Shown: positions 17,693 through 26,776 of the stretch, one piece after another | Layout of the letters: each line of letters starts with the position of its first letter | How positions within the stretch are numbered: the first letter of the stretch is position 1 | Assembly (NCBI GenBank): GCA_904420025.1 | Contig: CAJFTW010000064.1 | Span: 1-43,053 of the forward strand | Origin: Candidatus Pseudolachnospira avium | GTDB taxonomy: Bacteria > Bacillota > Clostridia > Lachnospirales > Lachnospiraceae | DNA: 43,053 nucleotides | Direction of reading: 5' to 3' | The notes under the pieces: generated by a model | What the model saw: only the letters and a program-made list of their open reading frames with translations | The model's database searches: none | What the model was told of the DNA's origin: nothing | Position numbers and translations under genes: made by a program

Positions 17693-17720
17693 AAAAAAGC
17701 CGGCAAAACTGCCGACTTTT
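17693..17720 (-). terminator. Terminator of the his operon
   Basis: Read on the minus strand, AAAAGTCGGCA and TGCCGGCTTTT form a stem with one mismatch and a 4-base GTTT loop, ending in a run of T. It sits 17 bases after the hisIE stop, and its A-rich upstream arm may also let it act weakly on the plus strand. Confidence 0.85.
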
Positions 17721-17736
17721 CTCACTAACGTTCCGT

Positions 17737-18684
17737 TTACCGGTTCGCCAGCTCCTCCAGAATATCCTCCCAGGTCACCTGCTTTTCCACCATCAGCACC
17801 ATGGCGTGGTACAGGAAATCCGAGATCTCGTACTTGATCTCCTCCGGGTTGGGGTTCTTGGCCGCTATAACAATCTCCGTGGCCTCCTCCCCAATCTTCT
17901 TGCAAATCTTGTCCACGCCCTTGTCAAACAGGTAGTTGGTGTAGGAGCCTTCTTTGGGATGCTGCTTCCGGTCCTGGATCACCCCATACACGTCCTCCAG
18001 CACCTGGCGCAGGTTAGCCTCCGGGTAGGGATCCTCCAAAATCGGCCGGTAGAAGCAGCTGGTATGGCCGGTGTGGCAGGCGGCGCCCACCTGAGCCACC
18101 CGGGCCAGGATGGTGTCCGCGTCACAGTCCAGGAACAGGGATTTTACATACTGGTAATGGCCGGAGGTAGCCCCCTTCTCCCACAGCTCCTGCCGGCTGC
18201 GGCTCCAGTAGGTCATGCGGCCGGTGGCCAGGGTACGCTCATAGGCTTCCTGGTTCATGTAGGCCACCATCAGCACCTGGTCTGTCCGGTAATCCTGGAC
18301 CACCACCGGCATCAGGCCGTCCGGCCCCAGCTTGAAATCGCCCCAGGAAAAGGCGGACTGGGGCTCCGGAAGCTGTTCCAGGCTGGTGATCACCTTGTCC
18401 GCCCCAAACCGGGCCGCCGCTTCCTCCTGCAGCCTGGTCTGCTCCGGCTGCAGCAGCACCCGCTTGGCCCCGGCGTACAGGAACTTTTTCACGTCCTCCA
18501 GCTTTTGGATATTCCCCTGCGCCACAAAGGGTACCGGCAGCTGCCGGGTCAGGTGGATCAGCCGGTCAATGTTGGCCTCGTGAGCCGCATCCCCGGTGGA
18601 ATCGTCCACCGCCACCACCACCTGGGCCTGCCGGTACTCCTCCAGGTTCACCGGCTGGGAAAGGGTTAAGGTTTGTATCTTCAT
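17737..18684 (-). CDS. hisIE: HisIE (PRA-cyclohydrolase/PRA-pyrophosphatase) with N-terminal HisF-like segment
   Basis: Bifunctional enzyme for steps 2 and 3 of histidine synthesis, 315 residues against about 200-220 for ordinary HisIE. The HisI part (about 120-215) shows MVAYMN, TYWSRSR, LDCDAD and [11 protein letters not shown] metal/catalytic motifs. The HisE part (about 225-315) shows [18 protein letters not shown] and EISDFLYH. The first 110 or so residues resemble the early strands of the HisF barrel ([37 protein letters not shown]). ATG 18684 is chosen because GGAGG is 7 bases upstream; GTG 18690 is too close. Last gene of the operon. Confidence 0.95.
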   Translation of the reverse strand: MKIQTLTLSQPVNLEEYRQAQVVVAVDDSTGDAAHEANIDRLIHLTRQLPVPFVAQGNIQKLEDVKKFLYAGAKRVLLQPEQTRLQEEAAARFGADKVITSLEQLPEPQSAFSWGDFKLGPDGLMPVVVQDYRTDQVLMVAYMNQEAYERTLATGRMTYWSRSRQELWEKGATSGHYQYVKSLFLDCDADTILARVAQVGAACHTGHTSCFYRPILEDPYPEANLRQVLEDVYGVIQDRKQHPKEGSYTNYLFDKGVDKICKKIGEEATEIVIAAKNPNPEEIKYEISDFLYHAMVLMVEKQVTWEDILEELANR

Positions 18685-18686
18685 GT

Positions 18687-19406
18687 TCACTCCTCCATGC
18701 GGGACAGGGCCTCCCGCAGATCTATCCTCTTCTCATACAGGGACTTGCCCAGAATGGCGCCGGGGATCCCGGCCGCCTTCAGCTCCCCCAGATCCGCCAG
18801 GGAGGAGATGCCGCCGGAGGCAATAACCTCCAGGCCGGTGCTCTCCGCCAGCTTCTGGGTCATGGCCACGTTGGGGCCCTGGAGCATACCGTCCCGGGCA
18901 ATATCCGTGTAGATCACGGTGCGGACGCCCATATCCTCCATCTGGCGGCACAGGTCCACTGCCGTCCGGCCGCTGACGCTCTCCCAGCCCCGGGTGGCCA
19001 CCAGGCCGTCCTTGGCGTCCACGCCCACCGCTATGTGGGCAGCGCCGAACCGCTCCACCGCCTGGCGGACAAAATCCGGCTCCTCCACCGCCCTGGTGCC
19101 GATGATCACCCGGGCAATACCCAGCCCCAGCAGGGCCTCTATGTTCTCCAGGCTGCGGACGCCGCCGCCCAGCTGCACCGGGATTTTTACCTGGCTGGTC
19201 ACCTGTCGGATGGCCTCCCTGTTGACCAGCTTGCCAGCCAGGGCCCCGTCCAGATCCACCAGGTGCAGGAAGGTGGCCCCCTCCGCCTCCCAGTGGGCCG
19301 CCATTTGGGCGGGGGAATCGGAATAAACCGTCACATCCTGAAACTGCCCCTGGCGCAGCCGCACGCACTGGCCGCCTTTAATGTCGATTGCCGGATAAAG
19401 CTGCAT
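18687..19406 (-). CDS. hisA: Phosphoribosylformimino-AICAR ribotide isomerase HisA
   Basis: Fourth-step isomerase, 239 residues, two-fold (beta/alpha)8 barrel. It starts [17 protein letters not shown] with the catalytic Asp in [25 protein letters not shown] and the second-half [14 protein letters not shown] with its catalytic Asp are present, as is [12 protein letters not shown]. The ATG at 19406 is one base after the hisB stop and follows GAAAGGAAG; upstream extension is only hisB read in another frame. HisA rather than HisF because of the ARDG segment and AIDIKGG start. Confidence 0.96.
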   Translation of the reverse strand: MQLYPAIDIKGGQCVRLRQGQFQDVTVYSDSPAQMAAHWEAEGATFLHLVDLDGALAGKLVNREAIRQVTSQVKIPVQLGGGVRSLENIEALLGLGIARVIIGTRAVEEPDFVRQAVERFGAAHIAVGVDAKDGLVATRGWESVSGRTAVDLCRQMEDMGVRTVIYTDIARDGMLQGPNVAMTQKLAESTGLEVIASGGISSLADLGELKAAGIPGAILGKSLYEKRIDLREALSRMEE

Positions 19407-19407
19407 A

Positions 19408-19998
19408 TCACAAACTTCCTTTCGTAGAGAGTACATCCTGGATCCGGGGATCCCGGCTGGTGGCCTCATCCAGCGCCCGGGCAAAGGACTTGAACATGGC
19501 CTCAATCACATGGTGGGTGTTGCTGCCGTGGAACTCCTTGATGTGCAGGTTCATCTGGGCCGTGTAGGATACGGCGTAGAAAAATTCCCGCACCATCTCC
19601 GTCTCCAGCGCTCCCACCCGCTCCGCGGAAAGCTCCGCCTCATAGACCAGGTAGGGACGGCCACACAGGTCTAAGGCCGTCAGCACCAGTGCCTCATCCA
19701 TGGGAAGGATAGAGGAGCCGTAGCGGCGGATTCCCTTCTTGTCCCCCACCGCCTGGGCAATGGCGGTGCCCAGCACAATGCCCATGTCCTCCACCGTGTG
19801 GTGGGTGTCCACCTGTAGATCCCCGTGGACCTTGGCCATCAGGTCAAAGAAGCCGTGGCGGGCAAAGCTCTCCAGCATGTGATCCAGAAAGCCGATGCCG
19901 GTGTCCACCTGGCAGCGGCCGGAGCCGTCCAGGTTCAGGGTCAGCTGGATCTGGGTTTCCTTGGTGTTGCGGGTTATCTCCGCCTGACGCATATTCAC
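19408..19998 (-). CDS. hisB: Imidazoleglycerol-phosphate dehydratase HisB
   Basis: Monofunctional dehydratase, 196 residues, without the phosphatase domain found in enterobacteria. Manganese-binding motifs DTHHTVED and the later GSNTHHVIEA are clear, with GFLDHML and RRYGSS. It overlaps hisD by four bases (ATGA), so the two are translationally coupled. A typical enzyme. Confidence 0.97.
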   Translation of the reverse strand: MNMRQAEITRNTKETQIQLTLNLDGSGRCQVDTGIGFLDHMLESFARHGFFDLMAKVHGDLQVDTHHTVEDMGIVLGTAIAQAVGDKKGIRRYGSSILPMDEALVLTALDLCGRPYLVYEAELSAERVGALETEMVREFFYAVSYTAQMNLHIKEFHGSNTHHVIEAMFKSFARALDEATSRDPRIQDVLSTKGSL

Positions 19999-21293
19999 TC
20001 CTCCTCCTCAAAACGTACGGCAATGGAATTGGCGTGGGCGGTCAGCTGCTCCGCCCGGGCAAAGGTCTGGATGTCCTGGGAGATCTCCCGCAGCGCTTCC
20101 CGGGAGTAGGAAATCAGGCTGGATTTCTTGATAAAATCGTCCACCCCCAGGGGGGAGAAGAACTTGGCGGTACCGTTGGTGGGCAGTACGTGGTTGGGGC
20201 CGGCAAAATAGTCCCCCAGGGGCTCGGAGCTGTAAGGCCCCAGGAAGATAGCCCCGGCGTTCTGGATCCGGGTCATGGTCTGGTACGGGTCCCGGGTCAC
20301 AATCTCCAGGTGCTCCGAGGCAATGGCGTTGACCGCGTCCACCGCGTCGTCTATGTTGTCTGCCAGAAGGATATAGCCAAAATTCTCCAAAGATTTCTCT
20401 ATGATTTCCCGGCGGCTCAGGGTCTGCAGGAAGCTGTCCACCTCCTGGGAAACCTGCCCCGCCAGCTCTGCCGAGGTGGTGACCAGAATGGCGGAGGCCA
20501 GCTCGTCATGCTCCGCCTGGGACAGCAGGTCCGCCGCCACATACCGGGGATTGGCCGTCTCATCCGCCAGCACTAGGATCTCGCTGGGGCCGGCAATGGA
20601 ATCCAGGCCCACGTAACCGAACACCGCCCGCTTGGCCAGGGCTACATAGATGTTTCCCGGGCCAGTGATCTTGTTCACCTTGGGGATGGACTGGGTGCCG
20701 TAGGCCAAAGCGCCAATGGCCTGGGCGCCGCCGATCTTATAGATCTCCGTGACGCCCCCCTCCCGGGCCGCCGCCAGCACCTGGGGGTTCACCTTGCCGT
20801 CCTTTCCCGGCGGGGTCACCATAATCAGCCGCTTCACCCCGGCCACCTGGGCGGGGATCAGGTTCATCAGCACCGAGGAGGGATAGGCGGCCTTGCCTCC
20901 GGGCACGTACAGGCCCACGCTCTCCAGGGGAGTAATCCGCTGGCCCAGCATCACCCCATCCTCCCGGGTGGTAATCCAGCTGTTGCGCACCTGGTGCTGG
21001 TGATAGGAGCGGATGTTCTCCGCCGCCCGCCGCAGCACCCGCAGGAACTCCGGGTCCACCTGGCCGCAGGCCTCCTCCACCTCCTCCGGGGAGACACGCA
21101 CCGTCTCCGGCGTCAGCTTTACGTGGTCAAATTTTTCCGTATAGGCAAACAGGGCTTCATCCCCTTTTTCCCGGATGTCCGCCAGGATCTGGTTCACCGT
21201 GTCCATGTAGGAGCCGTACTGGAAGGTACTGCGCTTCAGCAGGTTGGTCAGGATCTCTTTTCTGGTCTCCGGGGTCAGTTTTACCGTTCTCAT
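19995..21293 (-). CDS. hisD: Histidinol dehydrogenase HisD
   Basis: Zinc enzyme performing the last two NAD-dependent oxidations to histidine, 432 residues. [18 protein letters not shown], the long central signature around [22 protein letters not shown], and [20 protein letters not shown] are conserved, including the Gln/His zinc region (SQAEHD). It overlaps hisG by four bases on one side and hisB by four on the other. Confidence 0.97.
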   Translation of the reverse strand: MRTVKLTPETRKEILTNLLKRSTFQYGSYMDTVNQILADIREKGDEALFAYTEKFDHVKLTPETVRVSPEEVEEACGQVDPEFLRVLRRAAENIRSYHQHQVRNSWITTREDGVMLGQRITPLESVGLYVPGGKAAYPSSVLMNLIPAQVAGVKRLIMVTPPGKDGKVNPQVLAAAREGGVTEIYKIGGAQAIGALAYGTQSIPKVNKITGPGNIYVALAKRAVFGYVGLDSIAGPSEILVLADETANPRYVAADLLSQAEHDELASAILVTTSAELAGQVSQEVDSFLQTLSRREIIEKSLENFGYILLADNIDDAVDAVNAIASEHLEIVTRDPYQTMTRIQNAGAIFLGPYSSEPLGDYFAGPNHVLPTNGTAKFFSPLGVDDFIKKSSLISYSREALREISQDIQTFARAEQLTAHANSIAVRFEEEE

Positions 21294-21928
21294 GCCAGTG
21301 CTCCTCTCAAGTCCTGGATCATCTGGGTGATCCGCTGGTTTTCCATCTTCATACTCACCTGGTTCACCACCACCTTGGCGGACAGGTCACAGATTTCCTC
21401 CAATACCTGCAGTCCGTTCTCCTTGAGGGTGGTCCCTGTCTCCACAATATCCACAATCACCTCAGAGAGGCCCACAATGGGGGCCAGCTCCACGGAACCA
21501 TTGAGTTTGATGATCTCCACCGTCTGGTGCTTGCGGTTGTAAAAATAGTCCTTGGCGATCACCGGGTACTTGGTGGCAACCCGGATCAGCTGTTGATGCC
21601 GCAGCAGCTCCGCCGCCTCCGCCGGCCCCGCCACGCACATCCGGCATTTGCCGATGCCCAGATCCAGCACCTCGTACAGGTTCCGCCGTTCCTCCAAAAT
21701 GGTATCCCGGCCCACAATGCCAATGTCCGCGGCGCCGTACTCCACGTAGGTGGGCACATCCGAGGCCTTGGCCAGGAAAAACTTCAGCTTCAGCTCCTCG
21801 TTGGTAAAGATCAGCTTCCGGGTATTTGGATCTTCCATCTCCGGGCAGGTGATCCCCACCTTCTTCAGCAGGCCCATGGCCTGCCGGGCCAGGCGCCCCT
21901 TGGCCAGCGCAAAGGTAATATATCTCAT
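21290..21928 (-). CDS. hisG: ATP phosphoribosyltransferase catalytic subunit HisG (short form)
   Basis: First enzyme of the pathway, 212 residues, so the short form that lacks the regulatory domain and needs HisZ. It shows [21 protein letters not shown], and the PRPP-binding [14 protein letters not shown] loop. The 4-base overlap with hisZ matches the obligate HisG-HisZ complex. Confidence 0.97.
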   Translation of the reverse strand: MRYITFALAKGRLARQAMGLLKKVGITCPEMEDPNTRKLIFTNEELKLKFFLAKASDVPTYVEYGAADIGIVGRDTILEERRNLYEVLDLGIGKCRMCVAGPAEAAELLRHQQLIRVATKYPVIAKDYFYNRKHQTVEIIKLNGSVELAPIVGLSEVIVDIVETGTTLKENGLQVLEEICDLSAKVVVNQVSMKMENQRITQMIQDLRGALA

Positions 21929-23181
21929 TTTGCTTCCTCCTGTTCCGCCTGGCCGTCGCAGCCTACCGGCTCAATGGGAATGTTCTGCGGTTCCTCCGCC
22001 CCCTCTGGCAGATACAGGATGGCGCGGATCCGGTTTTCCGCGGCATAGCGCCGGTATTCCTCCAGGGGCTTTTCCTGCTCCGCCAGCACAATCTTCTCCC
22101 CGGCGGCCCGGCGCTGTACGCCCAGGGCTACCGCCTGCTCCCGGCAGGCGGGCTGGTACAGGATCATGGCCTCCTCCCAGGGCAGCGGCTCCGCCAGCTT
22201 CTGGCGCATCATGGCGTTCATCAGCGTGTCCACGGAGATGCCGAAGCCCACGGAAGGGGCGTCCTTGCCAAACTGGACCATCAGGTTGTCATAGCGGCCG
22301 CCGGTGACCACACTGTCCCCGGTGCCGTAGGTATAGCCTTTAAAGATGATGCCGGTGTAATACTGGTATTTGCCCAGCATACCCAGGTCAAAGGAGATGT
22401 ACCGGTCCACCCCGTAGCACTGGAGCAGGCGGAACAGCTGTTCCAGCCGGTCCACCGCCGCCAGGGCCCTCTTATTTTTTGTCAGGCTCCGGGCCCTTAC
22501 AAAGACCTCCTCCGCCTGGCCAAACAGCTGAGGCAGGGCCAGAAAAGCTTCTGTCAGGCTGCCGGTAAGCTTCTGGGCACCCAGCAGCTCCTCCACGCCA
22601 AAGAAATTTTTGGATTCCACCAACTCCCTCAGCTCCGCCGCCGTCTCCGCCGCCATCCCCGCTTCCTGCAGCAGGCCGTTGAAGAAGTCCACCTGGCCGA
22701 TCTCCACCTGGAATTCCGTGAGACCGGCGCTTTTCAGGCAGTCCACCACTAGGGCCACCACCTCGGCGTCCGCCGCCAGGGATGCATCCCCCACCAGCTC
22801 CACACCGGCTTGGGTGGTCTCCCGCAGCCGGCCCTGGTAACCGGAGTGGTTGATAAAGGTGCTGCCCAGATAGCTGAGACGGATGGGGAAGGTTTCGCCG
22901 CCATAGTACTTGGCCGCGCACCGGGCCACGGAAGGGGTGAAATCCGGCCGCAGCACCAGGGTCTCCCCGGTGCGGTCAATGAGCTTATACAGATCCCGGG
23001 AGGCCACACTGCCCCTCTCCGCATTAAAAATATCAAAAAACTCAAAGGTAGGCGTCTGGATCGGATGGTATCCGTAACGCGAAAAAGCGGCCTGGATCCG
23101 GCCGCACAGGGCTGTTTTTCGGGCACACTCATCGTTGTAGTAATCCCGGACCCCCTCCGGGGTGTGCAAAAGCTGTATCAT
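21925..23181 (-). CDS. hisZ: ATP phosphoribosyltransferase regulatory subunit HisZ
   Basis: Catalytically inactive histidyl-tRNA synthetase paralogue required by short HisG for activity and histidine feedback inhibition, 418 residues. Class II synthetase motifs are visible: TPEGVRDYY at the start, motif 2-like [13 protein letters not shown], and [16 protein letters not shown] and GGRYDNL later. There is no anticodon-binding domain like that of HisRS. AGGAGG lies 10 bases upstream of ATG 23181. First gene of the operon, behind a strong promoter. Confidence 0.95.
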   Translation of the reverse strand: MIQLLHTPEGVRDYYNDECARKTALCGRIQAAFSRYGYHPIQTPTFEFFDIFNAERGSVASRDLYKLIDRTGETLVLRPDFTPSVARCAAKYYGGETFPIRLSYLGSTFINHSGYQGRLRETTQAGVELVGDASLAADAEVVALVVDCLKSAGLTEFQVEIGQVDFFNGLLQEAGMAAETAAELRELVESKNFFGVEELLGAQKLTGSLTEAFLALPQLFGQAEEVFVRARSLTKNKRALAAVDRLEQLFRLLQCYGVDRYISFDLGMLGKYQYYTGIIFKGYTYGTGDSVVTGGRYDNLMVQFGKDAPSVGFGISVDTLMNAMMRQKLAEPLPWEEAMILYQPACREQAVALGVQRRAAGEKIVLAEQEKPLEEYRRYAAENRIRAILYLPEGAEEPQNIPIEPVGCDGQAEQEEAK

Positions 23182-23225
23182 GACAGCGGTTCCTCCTGTT
23201 CTGCTGCGCCTGCCGGCGCCTTCAC

Positions 23226-23283
23226 TTTACTCTGCTAATGTGGTAGCAGAGTAAATTATACAAAGAAAACGCACCCTTGTCAA
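23226..23283 (-). promoter_or_regulatory. his promoter with overlapping operator-like palindrome
   Basis: On the minus strand, TTGACA (23278-23283), a spacer of exactly 17 bases and TATAAT (23255-23260) form a full consensus sigma-A promoter. The -35 overlaps the recU stop codon. A perfect inverted repeat, TTTACTCTGCTA (23226-23237), 6-base loop, TAGCAGAGTAAA (23244-23255), begins at the last base of the -10 and covers the start point, as expected for a repressor site. The leader to hisZ is about 66 bases, with one small GCGCC/GGCGC hairpin (23206-23219) and no room for a T-box. A TrpR-family HisR (YerC/YecD) is a plausible binder but no such gene is in the window. Confidence 0.88.
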
Positions 23284-23813
23284 TCTCTTTCCAGCAAATC
23301 TTTCTGCAGGGCTTCCAGGAAATGTACCGGAACCCCGTTTTTCCCCTCCACCCGGTAGCCCTTGTCAATCTCCTGGTAGGTGAAGCTTTTGCGCCCCCCC
23401 TCCTCCGCCCGCTGCCAAAACCGTTTCACCTCCGCCAGCGGCAGATAGTAGATCTCATCCCGGTGGGTCAGGTGGAGCAGAATGAAGGCAATCCCCTTCT
23501 GGGCCTCAAACTCTTCCATAAACCGGATCTGGTGGGCATGGATATTGGCCAGGGGAACCGTATCCTCCTGGCACTCCTTGGCGTCAAAGCAAACCGGAAT
23601 CCCCTGGACCACGCCGATATAGTCCACGGTACTTTTCTGGTCAAAGTAGGCCAGGGTGATATGGCGGCTTTCCTTGTCTATGCTGATGGGCTTGATGGGG
23701 GTGGGGATCTTCTGGATCAGCGCCAGATGCCCCTCCCGGTATTTTTCCAGTGTCAGATTGATCAGATCCTCCAGGGCCGAGCCCCGGAGCCCTCTGGTTC
23801 CCCAGGTAGCCAC
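23280..23813 (-). CDS. recU: Holliday junction resolvase RecU
   Basis: Resolves Holliday junctions in Firmicutes, 177 residues. It begins WGTRGLRGSALEDLIN (RGMxxE-type N-terminus) and has PTPIKPI, the nuclease core STVDYIGVVQGIPVCFDAKE with Asp and Glu-x-Lys-type residues, and NIHAHQIRFM. The start is GTG at 23813 with GGAAGGGGG upstream. It follows the RluD-like gene by 23 bases at the end of a long minus-strand gene run. Usually recU pairs with a penicillin-binding protein gene; none is seen here. Confidence 0.92.
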   Translation of the reverse strand: MATWGTRGLRGSALEDLINLTLEKYREGHLALIQKIPTPIKPISIDKESRHITLAYFDQKSTVDYIGVVQGIPVCFDAKECQEDTVPLANIHAHQIRFMEEFEAQKGIAFILLHLTHRDEIYYLPLAEVKRFWQRAEEGGRKSFTYQEIDKGYRVEGKNGVPVHFLEALQKDLLERD

Positions 23814-23836
23814 AGCGTTCCCCCTTCCGTGTTTTT

Positions 23837-24811
23837 TTATGGCATCTGCTCCGGAATCGCCGGCATCCCCAGCTTCTGCAGCGCTTTCCGGAAATCCGCC
23901 GGCAGCGGGGCCTGAAAGCGGCGGCCCGCCAGCTGAGGCAGGCCGGGCAAAGGATTCGGGAAGACCAGCTCCCAGGCGTGGAGCATCTGCCGGGGAAATT
24001 CCGGGCGCGGTTCCCCGTATTTCCGATCCCCCAGAATGGGATGGCCGATGGAAGCCAGGTGGGCCCGGATCTGGTGGGTCTTGCCAGTGATCAGGTGTAC
24101 CCGCAGCAGGGTGGCCCCCTCCCCCTCCTCCACCGGTTCATAGGCAGTGCAGATAAAAGAGCTGCCCTCCGCCGGCCGGGCAGATACCGCCACCGTATTG
24201 GAGGCAGCGTCCTTCCGCAGATACCCCTCCAGCCGCCGGGCTTTCAGGCCGATGCCCCGGACCAGGGCCAGATAATATTTGTCCAGGGAGCGCTGCCGGA
24301 ACAGCTCAGAGAGGGCCTGGAGGCCCCGGATGGTCTTGCCGGCGGCCACCAGGCCGCTGGTGTTCCGGTCCAGCCGGTTGCAGACGCCAGGCCGGAACAC
24401 CGCCAGTTCTGCCTCTGTCAGCTGGCCGCTGGCCAGCAGGTAGGAGGTCAGATGCTCACACAGGGAAACATCCCCCGCCTCCGCCTGCTGGGAGAGCATC
24501 CCCGCCGGCTTGTTCACCAGGATCACCTGGCTGTCCTCATAGAGGATTTCCAGCTTAGCCCCCCACTGCGCCTGCCCGGCGCCGGACACCTTCCCACAGA
24601 ACTTTTCCAGGGTTTCCTCGGACAGAAAAAGGCGGACGGTATCTCCCTCCGCGAGTTTTTCCGAGCCGTCCGCCCGTCCGCCGTTGAGCGTAATATTTTT
24701 CTTGCGCAGCATCTTATAGAGAAAGCCCTTGCCGGCCTCCCGGAGGTACTTCCCCAGGAATTTGTCCAGCCGCTGGCCGGCCTCCCGGCCGCTGATCCGA
24801 ATTTCCCGCAT
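23837..24811 (-). CDS. RluC/RluD-family pseudouridine synthase
   Basis: Isomerises uridines in rRNA. An N-terminal S4 RNA-binding domain (QRLDKFLGKYL...ITLNG, about residues 12-43) is followed by the catalytic domain with ILVNKPAGML and the active-site Asp148 in NRLDRNTSG, then KTHQIRAHLASIGHPILGDRKYG. The start at 24811 follows AAGGAG; the longer frame has none. Length 324. Exact target uridines cannot be told from sequence alone. Confidence 0.93.
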   Translation of the reverse strand: MREIRISGREAGQRLDKFLGKYLREAGKGFLYKMLRKKNITLNGGRADGSEKLAEGDTVRLFLSEETLEKFCGKVSGAGQAQWGAKLEILYEDSQVILVNKPAGMLSQQAEAGDVSLCEHLTSYLLASGQLTEAELAVFRPGVCNRLDRNTSGLVAAGKTIRGLQALSELFRQRSLDKYYLALVRGIGLKARRLEGYLRKDAASNTVAVSARPAEGSSFICTAYEPVEEGEGATLLRVHLITGKTHQIRAHLASIGHPILGDRKYGEPRPEFPRQMLHAWELVFPNPLPGLPQLAGRRFQAPLPADFRKALQKLGMPAIPEQMP

Positions 24812-24886
24812 ATTGCTCCTTCTGCATTTCCCGCACATCGCGCTTCCCGTGGTTTTGCGGGCCTGCCCCCTTCCCGGGAGCGCTCC

Positions 24887-25462
24887 TTACATAGACCGGG
24901 AGATCACCGCTTCCCGGGCCAGCTGAATCCGCTTTTTCTCCGGCTCGCTTTCCGCCGGCTCCACCTGGTCAATCCGTTCCAGAAATTCCTCCCAGTTGCC
25001 GAACACCTTGATCCGCATGGGGATTCCCCGGCGCTTTAAGGTATCGTTCACCGGAATCTCCGCCGCCTCCGGCCGGAACCGCTTGCCGCAGTAGGAGGAC
25101 CAGGCCACAATCCCATTTTTGTAGATGACCGCAAACTCCACCGGCATCCGCTTCCCCTTGTCGTCCACCAGCACCAGATCGCTCAGGAGCATCCCCGCAT
25201 TCTCAAAGTTCCCCAGCATGGAATGCTTGTCCGCCGGGGCTGTGTGGAACTTGGCAAAGGCCGCATAAGCCACAAAGGCATTGGCTGTGGGGATGACCAT
25301 CAGCATGGCTGGAATCAGCAGCCAGTTCCGCTCCAGAAGCAGATACCCCAGGGTCATCAGCGCCAGCACAACCAGGCCCCCGATCACCGTCTTGATCAGC
25401 TGGGCCTTTTTGTGGGCGTCTATATAACCGTACCGGCCTCTGGCATCGTCGTTATTCTTCAT
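24887..25462 (-). CDS. Conserved-looking small membrane protein, function unknown
   Basis: The product is 191 residues with a short basic N-terminus (YGYIDAHKKAQLIKT), two adjacent membrane segments at about 25-44 and 46-70, and a C-terminal soluble region of about 115 residues rich in charged residues (MLLSDLVLVDDKGKRMPVEFAVIYKNGIVAW begins it). I do not recognise the family. The topology suggests a helical hairpin anchor with a cytoplasmic domain. Located 13 bases after the MBL-fold gene within the same gene run. The ribosome site is weak (AAGGCGG). Confidence 0.75.
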   Translation of the reverse strand: MKNNDDARGRYGYIDAHKKAQLIKTVIGGLVVLALMTLGYLLLERNWLLIPAMLMVIPTANAFVAYAAFAKFHTAPADKHSMLGNFENAGMLLSDLVLVDDKGKRMPVEFAVIYKNGIVAWSSYCGKRFRPEAAEIPVNDTLKRRGIPMRIKVFGNWEEFLERIDQVEPAESEPEKKRIQLAREAVISRSM

Positions 25463-25475
25463 TCTGTAAACCGCC

Positions 25476-26105
25476 TTATCCCTGGTAGGCCAGCACCGCC
25501 GTCTGAGCCGGCATGTCCGGCGTCAGCTCCAGGGTGTTGGTCTCGTACTTCACCACATCTGTCCGATACTTCAGGAACGCATCCAGGGTCCCGATCACCG
25601 GGTAGCCAAAGTTCTCCGTGCGGTAGTGCATGGGGACCACCACCCGGGGCTGCAGCTCCTCCACCATGGCCTCAATGCCGTCCGGCTCCATGGTAAAGTG
25701 GCCGCCCACCGGTACCAGCACCACGTCCAGATGGCCCAAGGCTTTTTTCTGCTCCTCGTTCAGCGGACAGCCAATATCCCCAAAATGGGCAATCCGCAGC
25801 TCCCCGTTGTCAAAGACGTGGATCAGGTTCATGCCACGCTTGGTGCCGCCGGCGTCATCGTGGGGGCAGGCCACCTTAGTGATCTGGAACGGGTTCGCCT
25901 GCTCCGTCTCCCGGATGGAAATGGCCTCCACATAATTGTGGTCCCCGTGGGTATGGCTGCAGATCACCTGGTTGGCCTCATCCCGCAGCGGGGCGTATCC
26001 CGGTACATTGCCGTCCTCATAAGGGTCCAGCACAATGGAATATCCGTCCTGCTCCAGCTTAAAGCAAGAATGTCCGCGCCAGGTCAACGTCACTGTTTTG
26101 CTCAT
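25476..26105 (-). CDS. MBL-fold metal-dependent hydrolase (UPF0173/UlaG-like)
   Basis: Metallo-beta-lactamase fold protein, 209 residues. It begins with TLTWRGHSCFKLE as in UlaG/UPF0173-type proteins. The zinc motif is HTHGDH (His51, His53, Asp55, His56). Later ligands are probably in FGDIG (Asp) and VPMHYRTENFG (His). ATG 26105 overlaps the HAD stop as ATGA and has AGGAGG upstream. The substrate is unknown; lactonase or phosphodiesterase activity is known for relatives. Confidence 0.9.
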   Translation of the reverse strand: MSKTVTLTWRGHSCFKLEQDGYSIVLDPYEDGNVPGYAPLRDEANQVICSHTHGDHNYVEAISIRETEQANPFQITKVACPHDDAGGTKRGMNLIHVFDNGELRIAHFGDIGCPLNEEQKKALGHLDVVLVPVGGHFTMEPDGIEAMVEELQPRVVVPMHYRTENFGYPVIGTLDAFLKYRTDVVKYETNTLELTPDMPAQTAVLAYQG

Positions 26106-26776
26106 TTTGCTACCTCCTGTTTTTCCAGCACTTCGCTGTAATCCATAATGAAATCGTCGGCAAGCCGGCGTTTCTCCTCCTCCATGTCGGCGGCCCACCG
26201 GTCATAGACCGAGCAGACCCACATGCCGGCGTTCTTCCCGGCCTGGATGCCCGCCGGCACGTCCTCAAAGACCAGGCAGTGCCGGGGCTCCACCCCCAAA
26301 TCCTGGGCCACCCGCAGATAAATATCCGGCGCCGGCTTTCCCGCTGCCACCTCACAGGCGGTGCGCACAGAGGTAAAGTAGCCGGTCAGCTCCTGCCCAT
26401 CCAGCACCGCGTCCACCAGCTGCCGGGAGTTGCTGGTGGCAATGCCCATGGGAATCCCCTGTTCCCGCAGCTCCTCCAGGAACTCCCGGGCAAAGGGCTT
26501 CATGGGAACCTGATACCGGTATTTCTCGTAGGCCATCCGGTTCCACTCCGCCTTGATCTCCTCCAGGGAGTCCGGAAGGGAAAAAGTTTCCTTGAAGTAC
26601 ACCGCCGTCTCCGAAAAGCTCATGCCCTCAATCTCCCGCTGCAGGCCCGGCGGCAGGGAAAGGCCATAACGGGCCAGGTATTCCACATCAATCTGGCCCC
26701 ACATCCACATGGAGTCCACCAGGGTTCCATCCAAGTCAAACAAAACCGCCTGGATTTCTTTTTTAGGTATCTTCAT
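26102..26776 (-). CDS. HAD-superfamily hydrolase, beta-phosphoglucomutase-like
   Basis: Haloacid dehalogenase phosphatase, 224 residues. Motif I is FDLDGTLVDSM (nucleophile Asp14, acid Asp16), motif II IATSN, a conserved lysine in AAGKPAPDIY, and motif IV VFEDVPAGIQAG. A helical cap lies between motifs I and II. Three in-frame ATGs exist; 26776 is chosen because GGAG lies 7 bases upstream and it overlaps the methyltransferase stop as ATGA, the pattern used throughout this gene run. Substrate unknown. Confidence 0.91.
   Translation of the reverse strand: MKIPKKEIQAVLFDLDGTLVDSMWMWGQIDVEYLARYGLSLPPGLQREIEGMSFSETAVYFKETFSLPDSLEEIKAEWNRMAYEKYRYQVPMKPFAREFLEELREQGIPMGIATSNSRQLVDAVLDGQELTGYFTSVRTACEVAAGKPAPDIYLRVAQDLGVEPRHCLVFEDVPAGIQAGKNAGMWVCSVYDRWAADMEEEKRRLADDFIMDYSEVLEKQEVAK

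Noticed and set aside
23182..23283. T-box or attenuator leader before hisZ
   Set aside because: The leader is only about 66 bases from the predicted start point; no specifier loop, T-box sequence or antiterminator is present.
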